Below are positions 1 to 7,187 of a stretch of DNA of 11,614 bases, piece by piece. The translations under genes and the position numbers were made by a program. Every line of letters begins with the position of its first letter. Position 1 is the stretch's first letter. Source of the DNA: JBCBKZ01 sp039026975 (GTDB lineage: Bacteria; Bacteroidota; Bacteroidia; J057); contig JBCCLI010000196.1 of NCBI GenBank assembly GCA_039026975.1, positions 1-11,614 on the forward strand, in the 5' to 3' direction. The notes beneath the pieces are model-generated. The model saw only the letters and a program-made list of their open reading frames with translations, did not search any database and was not told the DNA's origin.

Positions 1-1
1 A

Positions 2-763
2 AGTACAGGCTATGATCATCTGAAAAGTTACCTGAAAAAAGTAGACCAAAGAATTCCCTGTGGCTACCTCCCTCTTTACTGTAATAGAGCGGTAGCGGAA
101 CAGGCGCTCCTTCTTTGGATGGCCCTCCAGCGGAAGCTCCCTTTACAAATGCATCAATTTCAGACCTTTTACAGAGATGGAATTACAGGAAGTCAATCCA
201 AGGGAAAAACCCTACTCGTAGTAGGTGTAGGAAATATAGGATATGAGCTGATCCACATAGGAAAAGGCCTAGAAATGCAAACCTTGGGGGTAGACCTGGC
301 ACCAGCCAAATCAGATGTTACCTATGTGGATATTAAAGAAGGCTTACCGCTAGCTGACATCATTGTCTGTGCCATGAATCTCACGCCAGAAAATAGAGCC
401 TATTTCCATTATGATCTGATGAAACTTGCCAAGAAGGGAGCTATTTTCGTGAATGTATCCAGGGGAGAACTTTCTCCCAGTACAGATCTTCTCCGTCTCC
501 TAGATGAGAAAATACTAGCAGGTGTGGGATTAGATGTGTACCTGGAAGAAAAGGCACTGGCTGATGCCCTAAGAGGAAATAGAGAAAGTGATCATCCAGA
601 AGTCTTGGCTGCCCAAATGCTGGGACAGCACCCCCGAGCTATCTGTACCCCCCATAATGCATTCAATACCCATGAAAGCGTAGATGATAAAGCCTTTCAG
701 TCTGTCGAGCAGATCGTTAGCTTTACCCAAATGGGTAAATTTATCTGGGAAGTGGAAGGCTAA
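2..763 (+). CDS. D-2-hydroxyacid dehydrogenase, D-lactate dehydrogenase-like (5' end cut off)
   Basis: The frame is open from base 2, so the gene begins left of the window; 253 residues are visible. The visible part starts with STGYDHL, the substrate-domain motif of D-lactate dehydrogenases, followed by NRAVAEQALLLWMAL, equivalent to the AVAEHAI segment of E. coli LdhA. A Rossmann motif GVGNIG lies at visible residues 75-80, and an Asp (D98, in LGVD) closes the second strand, which favours NAD over NADP. The catalytic triad is present: Arg154 in NVSRGEL, Glu183 in LDVYLEE and His218 in TPHNAF. The roughly 35-residue spacing between Glu and His matches LdhA rather than the shorter phosphoglycerate dehydrogenase type. 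Expected reaction: NADH-linked interconversion of a 2-oxo acid and a D-2-hydroxy acid in the cytoplasm. The exact substrate cannot be read from sequence. The Met codon at 119 is internal and should not be used as the start. Confidence 0.9.
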   Translation, partial: STGYDHLKSYLKKVDQRIPCGYLPLYCNRAVAEQALLLWMALQRKLPLQMHQFQTFYRDGITGSQSKGKTLLVVGVGNIGYELIHIGKGLEMQTLGVDLAPAKSDVTYVDIKEGLPLADIIVCAMNLTPENRAYFHYDLMKLAKKGAIFVNVSRGELSPSTDLLRLLDEKILAGVGLDVYLEEKALADALRGNRESDHPEVLAAQMLGQHPRAICTPHNAFNTHESVDDKAFQSVEQIVSFTQMGKFIWEVEG

Positions 764-823
764 AAGTACATGAAACCTATTCAGACATTAAAGGAGAATG
801 ACCCAAGCTGATCTGCTCTTACA

Positions 824-852
824 AGAGAATAGGGTAATCTCTGACTTTTTTT
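824..852 (+). terminator. Weak candidate terminator after the dehydrogenase gene
   Basis: AGAGA (824-828) and TCTCT (838-842) can form a 5-bp stem with a 9-base loop, followed after three bases by seven T residues (846-852). The position, 60 bases past the dehydrogenase stop and before the lipoprotein gene, fits an intrinsic terminator. The stem is short and A/T-rich, so the call is tentative. Confidence 0.25.
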
Positions 853-893
853 ATGGGATAAGCGTTTTTTAAAGAGCATCAAGTCTCTCTCTC

Positions 894-1745
894 ATGCACT
901 ACAGGCTGTTTATTTTTCTAACTACCCTTCTCTTGGGCTGTAGCCCTTCCATATCTGTTAAAAACATAACCCCAAATATCCTTTATCCCCCCTTACAAGC
1001 CTATGATAGCTTTGGGATAATCGAAATATATGATGACCGTCCAACCTTACCTGAGGAAAGTCTGATCGGAATCCTAACCTCAAAAAATAAAGGAATTGGG
1101 AAAGACTGCTCATATAAGGTTCTTAGACAGCTTGCCATGGAAGAGGCAAAACAAGCAGGGGGAAATTGCCTTATTATTACAGAGAGTAGATTTCCCGGAA
1201 ATCTCCTTGATTGTCATAAAATTGAAGGGCTTATATACAGGATTCCAAATCCAGGCAAGTATGAGAAAGAATTCAACTGGCACCCCCAACGGAGATTAAC
1301 CATTTCTGACTTTAAGGGGTCTTACCCAGAGGGAGCCTCTACCTCCTTTGGACATCTCTCCATAGCCTATACCCAAAAGGTGAATGTATGGAACGGTAGA
1401 ATTACGCTTAAGGTACATTCAGTATTCCATTCTGCCCTCTCCTACTTCTCTCCTCCAGAATTTGAACAGGAATATCTAGCCATAGAGCAGCTATCCTTCG
1501 ACCTGTACGAACTATCCGCCAGAAAAATGGTCAAAGATATTTCTCAAAATAAAATGACCTACAATGAATTTATGGAGTACAATCAAAAACTGGAATCTGA
1601 ATTTCTTAAAGAATTTCTCTCCAAAAGAGAAGAAATGTATGCAGAGCTATCTGAGGATATTAATCTACTCCCTAAGTGGGAATCTTGGGTCAGCCAGGAA
1701 TTAGCCAGCTTATCAGCATATACTGAGAAAATCATCCAATTTTGA
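894..1745 (+). CDS. Lipoprotein with degenerate DUF922-like (zincin) C-terminal domain
   Basis: The 283-residue product has a short lipoprotein signal peptide: charged start, hydrophobic residues 5-14, lipobox LLGC with Cys16. The mature protein should be membrane-anchored in the envelope. Residues ~35-117 form a first domain with GILTSKN, a Cys at 72 and the segment EEAKQAGGNCLIITESR then C107-H108; this pattern recalls an uncharacterised domain of Bacteroidota lipoproteins in which an EA(R/K)xxGGN helix precedes an ITE strand. Residues ~129-270 recall DUF922 proteins: RRLTISDFKGSYP matches the domain's R-LTW-DFKG-P entry, and IEQLSFDLYELSARKM (197-212) aligns with the metalloprotease helix HEQxHFDIAELYARKL. 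Here the HExxH is IEQLS, so both zinc-binding His are absent, and the usual downstream T-x-HG region reads ELSEDIN (251-257). If the alignment is right it is a catalytically dead relative with a structural or binding role. The family assignment is from memory and not verified. Confidence 0.8.
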   Translation: MHYRLFIFLTTLLLGCSPSISVKNITPNILYPPLQAYDSFGIIEIYDDRPTLPEESLIGILTSKNKGIGKDCSYKVLRQLAMEEAKQAGGNCLIITESRFPGNLLDCHKIEGLIYRIPNPGKYEKEFNWHPQRRLTISDFKGSYPEGASTSFGHLSIAYTQKVNVWNGRITLKVHSVFHSALSYFSPPEFEQEYLAIEQLSFDLYELSARKMVKDISQNKMTYNEFMEYNQKLESEFLKEFLSKREEMYAELSEDINLLPKWESWVSQELASLSAYTEKIIQF

Positions 1746-1766
1746 TTTTCAGCTTCCTGACTAACC

Positions 1767-1818
1767 GCAGAAAGGAGCGAACCTCCATCCGCTCCTCTGC
1801 CTACCAACTTAGTGGTAG
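1767..1818. terminator. Two adjacent hairpins between convergent genes
   Basis: The 79-bp gap between the converging lipoprotein and M56/M23 genes contains two inverted repeats. The first pairs GCAG(1767-1770)-AA-AGGAGCG(1773-1779) with CGCTCCT(1790-1796)-CTGC(1797-1800), giving 11 bp with a two-base bulge and a 10-base loop. The second is CTACCA(1801-1806)/TGGTAG(1813-1818), 6 bp with a 6-base loop. Neither is followed by a long T run on either strand, so they may act as transcription barriers or 3'-end stabilisers rather than textbook intrinsic terminators. Confidence 0.45.
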
Positions 1819-1824
1819 CGACTG

Positions 1825-3120
1825 TCAAAAATAATTTTCCGGGTTTACTTTTTCTCCATCTTTCCACACTTCATAGTGAAGGTGTGGCCCCGTTGAGAGG
1901 CCAGAAGAACCTACAAATCCTACTACCTCTCCCTGCTTAACCTGATCTCCCTCCTTTACATTAAAAGCGGATAACTGTGAATACGCAGTGGTATACGTAT
2001 CATTATGTTTTACCACCACCATTCTCCCATGCCCTTTTCCCTTTTCTTTAAAGGAAACTTCCACCACTACCCCATCTGCAGTAGCCAGAACTTTTGTCCC
2101 AGGCTCTGCTACTAAATCCACCCCCGTATGTAGCATCATCTCCTTAGTCCATGGATTTTTTCTCATACCATAACCTGAAGATATATAGGTTATATCTTCT
2201 TCAAGTAAGGGTTTTATATTGGGTACCACATCCTGATCCAATTCAGGAGGAGCAGTGAAGGCCAGTATAAAAGCAGCCACCACGGGGAGAAAGAAAGCGT
2301 AACTCATTCGCCACCATCCAGATTGTTTGTTTGCTGTCATCATGTGAATTCGATTTTTAATGGTTGATTGAAAAAATGCTTGAGTAAGATTGATTGACAG
2401 TCGTTTCCGAATATTGATTTTTAGTAAGAATAAATATCTCTGTAAAGACACTCCCTTTGACAGTACCTCCTCATCTGCTAAGTATTCATGAAGCTGTCGG
2501 AGAGAATGCCTGTAGCTAGCCAAGAAAGGGTTGAACCAGAAAATGAGCGCGTACACTTCTAGTAGGAGAATATCTAAAGAATGACATTGCCGAACGTGAG
2601 CCTTCTCATGTAGCAGCACAAGTTGAAGTTGCTCTTCTTCCATACCTGTTGGCAGGTAAATATGTGTCATGAAAGAAAAAGGAGCAGCCGGATGCTGCGT
2701 TTCGAATACATTCTGAGCTCCCCCCAGTAGGGAAGTAGCCCCCTTAGTTACTGCTATTAAAAACCCAATTCTCCAGATAAACCGGATAATGGCTATCCCT
2801 AAACCAGTGAGGTAAATCCCTAAGCCTATTTGCCAAAGCAGCTTATCTTTCTGTACCGCCTTAATAGAGGCCGTCCCTTTCTGAATGGGAATCATAAGTT
2901 CCATGCTTGGCTCAGCAAAGGAAGAAACCACAGGCTCTACGGATGTATATTCCACCTGAATGAAGGGCAGTGTCAATGAGCCTAGTAAGATAGAAAGGAG
3001 GATGAATCGGTTAAGGGTATGGAACTGATTCTTCCTGTATAAGGCCCAGTAGATTCCATAAAAGACAACCCAAATAAGGCTCCCTTTCACCAAAAATGGA
3101 AAGAGTTCACTACTCATCAT
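1825..3120 (-). CDS. BlaR1-like M56 membrane metallopeptidase fused to an M23 peptidoglycan endopeptidase domain
   Basis: The 431-residue protein (numbered from the ATG at 3120) has two metalloprotease modules. Hydrophobic segments at about 6-28, 38-56 and 97-124 precede the M56 core, which carries HEKAH (171-175) and the downstream HEYLADEE motif (Glu212), the BlaR1/MecR1 zinc site. A fourth membrane segment (about 273-290) leads to a C-terminal LytM/M23 domain with HTGVD (His331, Asp335) and GPHLHYE (His413, His415), so both zinc sites look intact. In BlaR1 this position holds a penicillin-binding sensor; here it is a murein-hydrolase fold, presumably periplasmic. The M23/M56 architecture is known in Bacteroidota. 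By analogy the M56 part would trigger loss of the BlaI repressor encoded just upstream, while the M23 part binds or cuts peptidoglycan. The start overlaps the blaI stop by 11 bases, indicating translational coupling; GTG at 3123 and ATG at 3117 are alternative starts. Confidence 0.92.
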   Translation of the reverse strand: MMSSELFPFLVKGSLIWVVFYGIYWALYRKNQFHTLNRFILLSILLGSLTLPFIQVEYTSVEPVVSSFAEPSMELMIPIQKGTASIKAVQKDKLLWQIGLGIYLTGLGIAIIRFIWRIGFLIAVTKGATSLLGGAQNVFETQHPAAPFSFMTHIYLPTGMEEEQLQLVLLHEKAHVRQCHSLDILLLEVYALIFWFNPFLASYRHSLRQLHEYLADEEVLSKGVSLQRYLFLLKINIRKRLSINLTQAFFQSTIKNRIHMMTANKQSGWWRMSYAFFLPVVAAFILAFTAPPELDQDVVPNIKPLLEEDITYISSGYGMRKNPWTKEMMLHTGVDLVAEPGTKVLATADGVVVEVSFKEKGKGHGRMVVVKHNDTYTTAYSQLSAFNVKEGDQVKQGEVVGFVGSSGLSTGPHLHYEVWKDGEKVNPENYF

Positions 3121-3490
3121 CACGTATTTTCTTAATCTTTTGAGAAATCAGGTCATTCATTTCTTCCAGCTCCTCCACACTCACACCTTCCATATCAGTG
3201 AGATAGGAAGCGAATCCACTAAGGGATCCATTGAAAAAGCTGCCAATTACCCGCTTAAAGTATTTCTTAAAGTAATCCTGCCGGCTAATTAACGGGTAGT
3301 ACTCATGTACCTTACTGTAGGTGTTAAAGCCTAGAAACCCCTTTTTAACTAATACCCGGATGACAGTAGAGATAGTGGTGTAGGCTGGCTTGGGATCAGG
3401 AAAAGCGGCTACTATGTCCTTCAGAAAAGCTTTTTCCAGCTTCCATATATGCTGCATAACCTGCTCCTCTGCCTTGGTTAGTTCCTTCAT
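3110..3490 (-). CDS. blaI: BlaI/MecI/CopY-family transcriptional repressor
   Basis: This 126-residue protein has the usual length of BlaI/MecI repressors. Residues 1-67 form a winged helix: LTKAEEQVMQHIWKLEKAFLKD opens it, AYTTISTVIRVLVKKGFL (37-53) is the recognition helix, closely matching the family's YTTVxTxLxRLxxKGxL pattern, and VHEYYPLISRQDY (61-73) is the wing. Residues ~74-126, with a charged C-terminal helix, should dimerise. Family members repress their own operon and are inactivated when the M56 partner is activated. The partner gene follows with an 11-14 base overlap, the standard blaI-blaR1 order. The region upstream carries an inverted repeat suited to a dimeric repressor. No beta-lactamase gene lies in the window, so the regulon here is unlikely to be simple beta-lactam resistance. 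Confidence 0.93.
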   Translation of the reverse strand: MKELTKAEEQVMQHIWKLEKAFLKDIVAAFPDPKPAYTTISTVIRVLVKKGFLGFNTYSKVHEYYPLISRQDYFKKYFKRVIGSFFNGSLSGFASYLTDMEGVSVEELEEMNDLISQKIKKIRDDE

Positions 3491-3522
3491 ACAAGCAATA
3501 TAATGATAAAATTAGTTTTATA

Positions 3523-3556
3523 ACTATATTTATAGTAATAAAATGATACTTATAGT
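3523..3556. promoter_or_regulatory. Putative BlaI operator: perfect dyad plus extra half-site
   Basis: In the 126-bp divergent spacer, ACTATA (3523-3528), TT, TATAGT (3531-3536) is a perfect inverted repeat, and a second TATAGT occurs at 3551-3556, exactly 20 bp (about two helical turns) from the first. A weaker repeat AGTT-TTAT-AACT (3514-3525) abuts it. BlaI/MecI operators are known as dyads with TACA/TGTA- or ACTA/TAGT-type half-sites. The site is 33 bp upstream of the blaI start and 80 bp upstream of the epimerase start, so it could control both directions. The surrounding DNA is very A/T-rich, so chance palindromes are possible. Confidence 0.5.
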
Positions 3557-3616
3557 TTCCTTCTTATGAAATATAGGAGATTGTCTTAGTTTAGCGGCCA
3601 GGAAAGTTCCATACCT

Positions 3617-4666
3617 ATGCGCCTACACTACTCTGCTATCACCTTACAATTATCTGAAACCTTCACCATAGCACATGACCAACGCTCAGAACAAGAGGCC
3701 CTTATTGTAGGCCTCCAATGGAGAGACCACCTGGGAATAGGCCAAAGTACAGCTAGTAAATACTATCAGGTAAGCCTCTCAGATATGATCACAAGCCTGG
3801 AACAGGCACGAGCTAGTCTGGAGGAGATAGGTTCCTCCCCCTTACCAGAGCCGGAGGATTTCTGGCAAAGTATGTATCCACTATTTGCAGAAAATCCCTT
3901 TGCACTCTCTGCCCTGGATATGGCCTATCATGACCTTTTTGCAAAAGTCCTGGGAAAGCCCCTGTATGAGCTATGGGGACTTACTCCCTTACAGGCTCCC
4001 CTTAGTAATTATACCATCGGCATGGGGAGTAGTACAGAAATGGCTGATAAAATGAAGGCTACTCCCTGGCCTTTGTATAAGATAAAATTGGGGACTTCAG
4101 AAGACCTACACATCATTCAGGCTCTTAGAGAAATAACAGATGTGCCCTTCAGAGTAGACGCTAATTGTGCCTGGAAGGCTCAAACTACCAAGGAGCTAGC
4201 CCCTAAACTAAAAGCACTAGGCGTGGAGTTCATTGAGCAACCGTTGAAAGCAAATGATTGGACAGGTATGAAGACCATTTATCCCAATAGTCCCCTTCCC
4301 TATTTGGCAGACGAAAGCTGTAAAACCGAAGAAGATGTAGAAAAATGCCATGGATACTTCCACGGAATCAACATCAAACTCCCCAAATGTGGCGGATTGA
4401 CCCCTGCCAGGAGGATGATCAAAAAAGCTAGAGAATTACAGATGAAGGTAATGGTAGGCTGTATGACAGAATCCATTGTAGGCATATCCGCCATATGCCA
4501 GTTAGCCCCCCTTCTGGACTATGTAGATGTGGATGGTGCCATGTTAGTAAGCAATGACATAGCGCAGGGCGTACAGATCTCACAAGGAAAAATCCATTAC
4601 ACAAATCTACCCGGCACAGGGGCAGCTTTAACTCCCGCCTTCCAAGCTAAGTTACTAGCCTCATAA
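3617..4666 (+). CDS. Dipeptide epimerase, enolase superfamily (L-Ala-D/L-Glu epimerase-like)
   Basis: The 349-residue protein has the enolase-superfamily layout: an N-terminal capping domain (about 1-125) followed by a TIM-like barrel. Barrel residues are all visible: YKIKLG with the K155-x-K157 acid/base pair, metal ligands Asp181 (VDANCAW), Glu207 (IEQP) and Asp232 (ADES), the opposing Lys254 (NIKLPKCGG), then GCMTES (281-286) and the DVDG motif (304-307) that binds the dipeptide amino group. The Lys/Lys arrangement with a DxD motif marks muconate-lactonizing-subgroup dipeptide epimerases and argues against mannonate- or gluconate-dehydratase-type members. The classical reaction converts L-Ala-D-Glu, released from murein, to L-Ala-L-Glu; some Bacteroidota homologues prefer other dipeptides, so specificity is open. 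It is first in a same-strand group with the permease gene and an FAH gene, and divergent from blaI. Confidence 0.88.
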   Translation: MRLHYSAITLQLSETFTIAHDQRSEQEALIVGLQWRDHLGIGQSTASKYYQVSLSDMITSLEQARASLEEIGSSPLPEPEDFWQSMYPLFAENPFALSALDMAYHDLFAKVLGKPLYELWGLTPLQAPLSNYTIGMGSSTEMADKMKATPWPLYKIKLGTSEDLHIIQALREITDVPFRVDANCAWKAQTTKELAPKLKALGVEFIEQPLKANDWTGMKTIYPNSPLPYLADESCKTEEDVEKCHGYFHGINIKLPKCGGLTPARRMIKKARELQMKVMVGCMTESIVGISAICQLAPLLDYVDVDGAMLVSNDIAQGVQISQGKIHYTNLPGTGAALTPAFQAKLLAS

Positions 4667-4786
4667 GCCCATCTTGTAACCTTGCCCTGAATGCCTGTTT
4701 CTGCACAGCCTCCCTGTCCTTCCACATCCCTTTCCAGTAGCTCCCTCCCCAACACACCTCTTGTCACTAAACCCCAACTACTTGGC

Positions 4787-6118
4787 ATGATCCTACTTCT
4801 CCTCATTTTGCTGGCAGTCATATTCATCATTCTCTCCACGACTCGCCTCCATTTACATCCTTTTCTGGCCTTAATTATAGCCACATTTGCCTTTGGCCTG
4901 CTAGCGGGTATACCTATCAGGGAACTGCTGACCACCATCAACCAGGGATTTGGGGGAACCATAGGCAACATAGGCCTCATCATCATATTTGGGCTAATCA
5001 TAGGAGCTTTTCTGGAAAAGTCCGGGGGAGCTTACAGCCTGGCCCAACAAGTTCTCCAATGGGTGGGGACCAAAAGTATTCATGCAGCTATGGGCATCAT
5101 AGGATATATAGTGTCCATTCCTGTCTTTGCTGATAGTGGGTTTATCATTCTGGCCTCCCTTAATAAAGCCCTCTCTAACAAAGCGCAGGTCTCTGTAGCA
5201 GGAACTGCCATAGCCTTATCCATGGGCCTAATGGTTACCCATACCATGGTTCCACCTACTCCCGGCCCCATAGCGGCTGCCAGCATATTAGGAGCTGACC
5301 TGGGAAGGGTCATTCTCATAGGCTTATTTGCTAGCATGGGTGCCCTGGTGGTAGCCGTTCTCTTCGCGAAAAAGTATGCTGCTAGCTTTCAACTTAATGA
5401 GGTCCAACAATCTACCACTCACATAGAAGCTGCACCTTCCTATAGCCCTTCTGCCGGAAAAGCCTTCCTGCCCATTATCATTCCCATTTTCCTAATCATT
5501 CTGAAGTCCATAGCTGAATTCCCCACCAAGCCTTTGGGAGAAAGTGCTTTCATAGAATTCTTACTGTTCATGGGAAACCCAGTGGTTGCCCTATTCCTGG
5601 GGATGTTACTGGCTTTCTTGTTGCCAAGGAAATTCTCCAGAAGTATGCTGGGTACTTCAGGCTGGGTAGGAGAAGCCCTCCAACAGGCTGCCATCATCAT
5701 CCTGATTACTGGAGCTGGGGGCGCCTTTGGAAAAGTGCTTCAAAGCTCAGGCGTAGGCGAGGTGTTAGAAGACATGGTAGGGGGAGCCAGAATAGGAATT
5801 TGGCTCCCCTTCCTGGTGGCTGCTGCCCTAAAAACGGCCCAGGGGTCTTCTACGGTAGCCCTGATTACTACCGCCTCTATTATGGCTCCATTACTCCCTT
5901 CTCTAGGGTTAGATGGAGAAATGACCAAGGCATTAGCAGTAGTAGCTATAGGTGCAGGCTCAGCCGTAGCCTCCCATGCTAATGACAGCTTCTTCTGGGT
6001 AGTAACCCAAATGACGGGTATGTCTGTCCGCCAAGGCTACCTCCTCCAAAGCTTAGGCTCAGGCATAACGGGACTAAGTGCCATGATTCTACTCTTTCTC
6101 CTCAGTCTTTTTCTATAG
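4787..6118 (+). CDS. GntP-family permease (gluconate:H+ symporter-like)
   Basis: From the ATG at 4787 the product is 443 residues, the normal size for GntP carriers, and is hydrophobic throughout with about 12 predicted membrane segments. Family landmarks are visible: GFGGTIGNIGLIIIFG near the second segment, PVFADSGF (112-119), MVPPTPGPIAAA (154-165, the PPHPGP motif of GntP), GAGGAFGKVL (309-318), AQGSSTVALITTA (351-363) and SHANDSFFWVV (396-406). GntP proteins take up sugar acids such as gluconate; relatives carry D-serine or glycerate, so the substrate is not fixed. An upstream ATG at 4691 would add a 32-residue Pro/Ser-rich tail absent from typical members; it is possible because it lies only 24 bases after the epimerase stop, but less likely. 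The gene ends 26 bases before the FAH gene start, consistent with one transcript. Inner-membrane location. Confidence 0.9.
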   Translation: MILLLLILLAVIFIILSTTRLHLHPFLALIIATFAFGLLAGIPIRELLTTINQGFGGTIGNIGLIIIFGLIIGAFLEKSGGAYSLAQQVLQWVGTKSIHAAMGIIGYIVSIPVFADSGFIILASLNKALSNKAQVSVAGTAIALSMGLMVTHTMVPPTPGPIAAASILGADLGRVILIGLFASMGALVVAVLFAKKYAASFQLNEVQQSTTHIEAAPSYSPSAGKAFLPIIIPIFLIILKSIAEFPTKPLGESAFIEFLLFMGNPVVALFLGMLLAFLLPRKFSRSMLGTSGWVGEALQQAAIIILITGAGGAFGKVLQSSGVGEVLEDMVGGARIGIWLPFLVAAALKTAQGSSTVALITTASIMAPLLPSLGLDGEMTKALAVVAIGAGSAVASHANDSFFWVVTQMTGMSVRQGYLLQSLGSGITGLSAMILLFLLSLFL

Positions 6119-6144
6119 TGATTACCCTTATTCTCCTAATCCAT

Positions 6145-6975
6145 ATGAAACTTTATAAAACCAACAGAAACATATTAGTAGAACAAAATGCGCAATACTA
6201 TTTGATAGAGGATACCTGGGATGATCTCATACATACAGATAACCTTAGGGCTTATTTAGAAGAGCAGCTAGCAAGTGCTACACCCTATCCATCAGCATTA
6301 AATCCAGCAGACATTCTTCCGCCTATAGGATCTCAGGAGATTTGGGGAAGTGGAGTTACCTACTTCAGGAGCAGAGAAGCCAGGATGGAGGAAGCGCAGG
6401 ATGCAGGAGGAGGAGACTTTTATGATAAGGTTTATGCGGCAGAAAGACCAGAAATTTTCTTCAAAGCGGGACAGGATAAAGCTGTAGGAAGTGGCCAGCA
6501 GGTGAGAATCAGAAAAGATTCCCATTGGAATGTACCGGAACCAGAGCTGACGTTGGTAATTAATGCCCAAGGCAAGATTGTGGGCTATACCCTTGGAAAT
6601 GATATGAGCTCCCGAGACATAGAAGGAGAGAATCCCCTGTATTTACCCCAAGCCAAAACCTATGATGGGTCAGCCGCCATAGGCCCATGTGTATGGGTGC
6701 CACAGGAACCGTTAGCACCTTCTACCACCATATCGCTGGAAATAAGAAGAGCAGGCAAGCTACTCGTTTCAGGAGAAACCAGCATCAGTCAGATGAAGAG
6801 ATCCTTTGAAGAATTAGTAGGATGGCTCTGTATGGAGATGAGCTTTCCACAAGGCGTTTACCTGATGACAGGAACGGGCATTATCCCTCCTACTGACTTC
6901 AGCCTGGAAGTAGGAGATCTCATCCGCATCAGCGTAGCAGAAATTGGGGTACTGGAGAATACGGTTGCTAGTTGA
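6145..6975 (+). CDS. Fumarylacetoacetate hydrolase (FAH) superfamily enzyme, 2-keto-3-deoxy-sugar-acid dehydratase-like
   Basis: The 276-residue protein has the FAH fold in its second half: metal ligands Glu132 and Glu134 (PEPELTL) and Asp153 (GNDMSSRD), the loop QAKTYDGSAAIGP (169-181) with the conserved Lys, and MTGTGIIPP (241-249) near the C-terminus. The segment GSGVTYFRSREARMEE (68-83) followed by YDKVYAAERPEIFFKA resembles the subgroup that includes 2-keto-3-deoxy-D-arabinonate dehydratase rather than true fumarylacetoacetase. A role on a 2-keto-3-deoxy sugar acid in the cytoplasm fits the neighbouring GntP permease and mannonate dehydratase, but this is inference. The start at 6145 (MKLYKTN) is preferred; an in-frame GTG at 6118, overlapping the permease stop by one base, would add nine hydrophobic residues not expected in this soluble family. 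Confidence 0.88.
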   Translation: MKLYKTNRNILVEQNAQYYLIEDTWDDLIHTDNLRAYLEEQLASATPYPSALNPADILPPIGSQEIWGSGVTYFRSREARMEEAQDAGGGDFYDKVYAAERPEIFFKAGQDKAVGSGQQVRIRKDSHWNVPEPELTLVINAQGKIVGYTLGNDMSSRDIEGENPLYLPQAKTYDGSAAIGPCVWVPQEPLAPSTTISLEIRRAGKLLVSGETSISQMKRSFEELVGWLCMEMSFPQGVYLMTGTGIIPPTDFSLEVGDLIRISVAEIGVLENTVAS

Positions 6976-7092
6976 TTAGGTAGCGGATAGCGTATGACTT
7001 TTGCGCTAAATCCCTCCCTATAATAATTGCTTTTAATGAAGCGGCCCTTACTCCACTCATCATAAGCAGCTATCTAATGCTTTTGAAGAGAT

Positions 7093-7139
7093 AAAAATCG
7101 TGGAACTTCTCTTGAGGCTATTATCAAGAAAAGTACCAC
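7093..7139 (-). terminator. Intrinsic terminator of the mannonate dehydratase gene
   Basis: Bases 7100-7115 and 7124-7139 form a 16-bp stem with two mismatches (A:A and C:A) and an 8-base loop (GGCTATTA). Read on the minus strand the stem is followed by GA and five T residues (7097-7093), which gives it direction. It lies 48 bases past the uxuA stop. On the plus strand no T run follows, so it probably serves uxuA chiefly, although it may also slow transcription arriving from the FAH gene. Confidence 0.8.
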
Positions 7140-7187
7140 AGCACTAGCGCATGACAGATACAGCAGTGAGAGGAAACCCATTCTCTA

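Noticed and set aside
1583..1867. 94-codon minus-strand open frame across the convergent junction
   Set aside because: It overlaps the ends of two well-supported genes and both hairpins, and has no motif.
3587..3594. TAGTTTAG as a possible Bacteroidota -7 promoter box for the epimerase gene
   Set aside because: One mismatch to TAnnTTTG, only about 22 bases from the start codon, and no convincing -33 partner; too common by chance in A/T-rich DNA.
4597..5928. Minus-strand open frames opposite the permease gene, the largest 134 codons
   Set aside because: Met/Arg/Pro-rich sequences that are mirror readings of a hydrophobic membrane-protein gene; no family resemblance.
6988..7008. Inverted repeat TAGCG/CGCTA just past the FAH gene stop
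   Set aside because: Only 5 bp of stem with an 11-base loop and no following T run; not enough to call a terminator.
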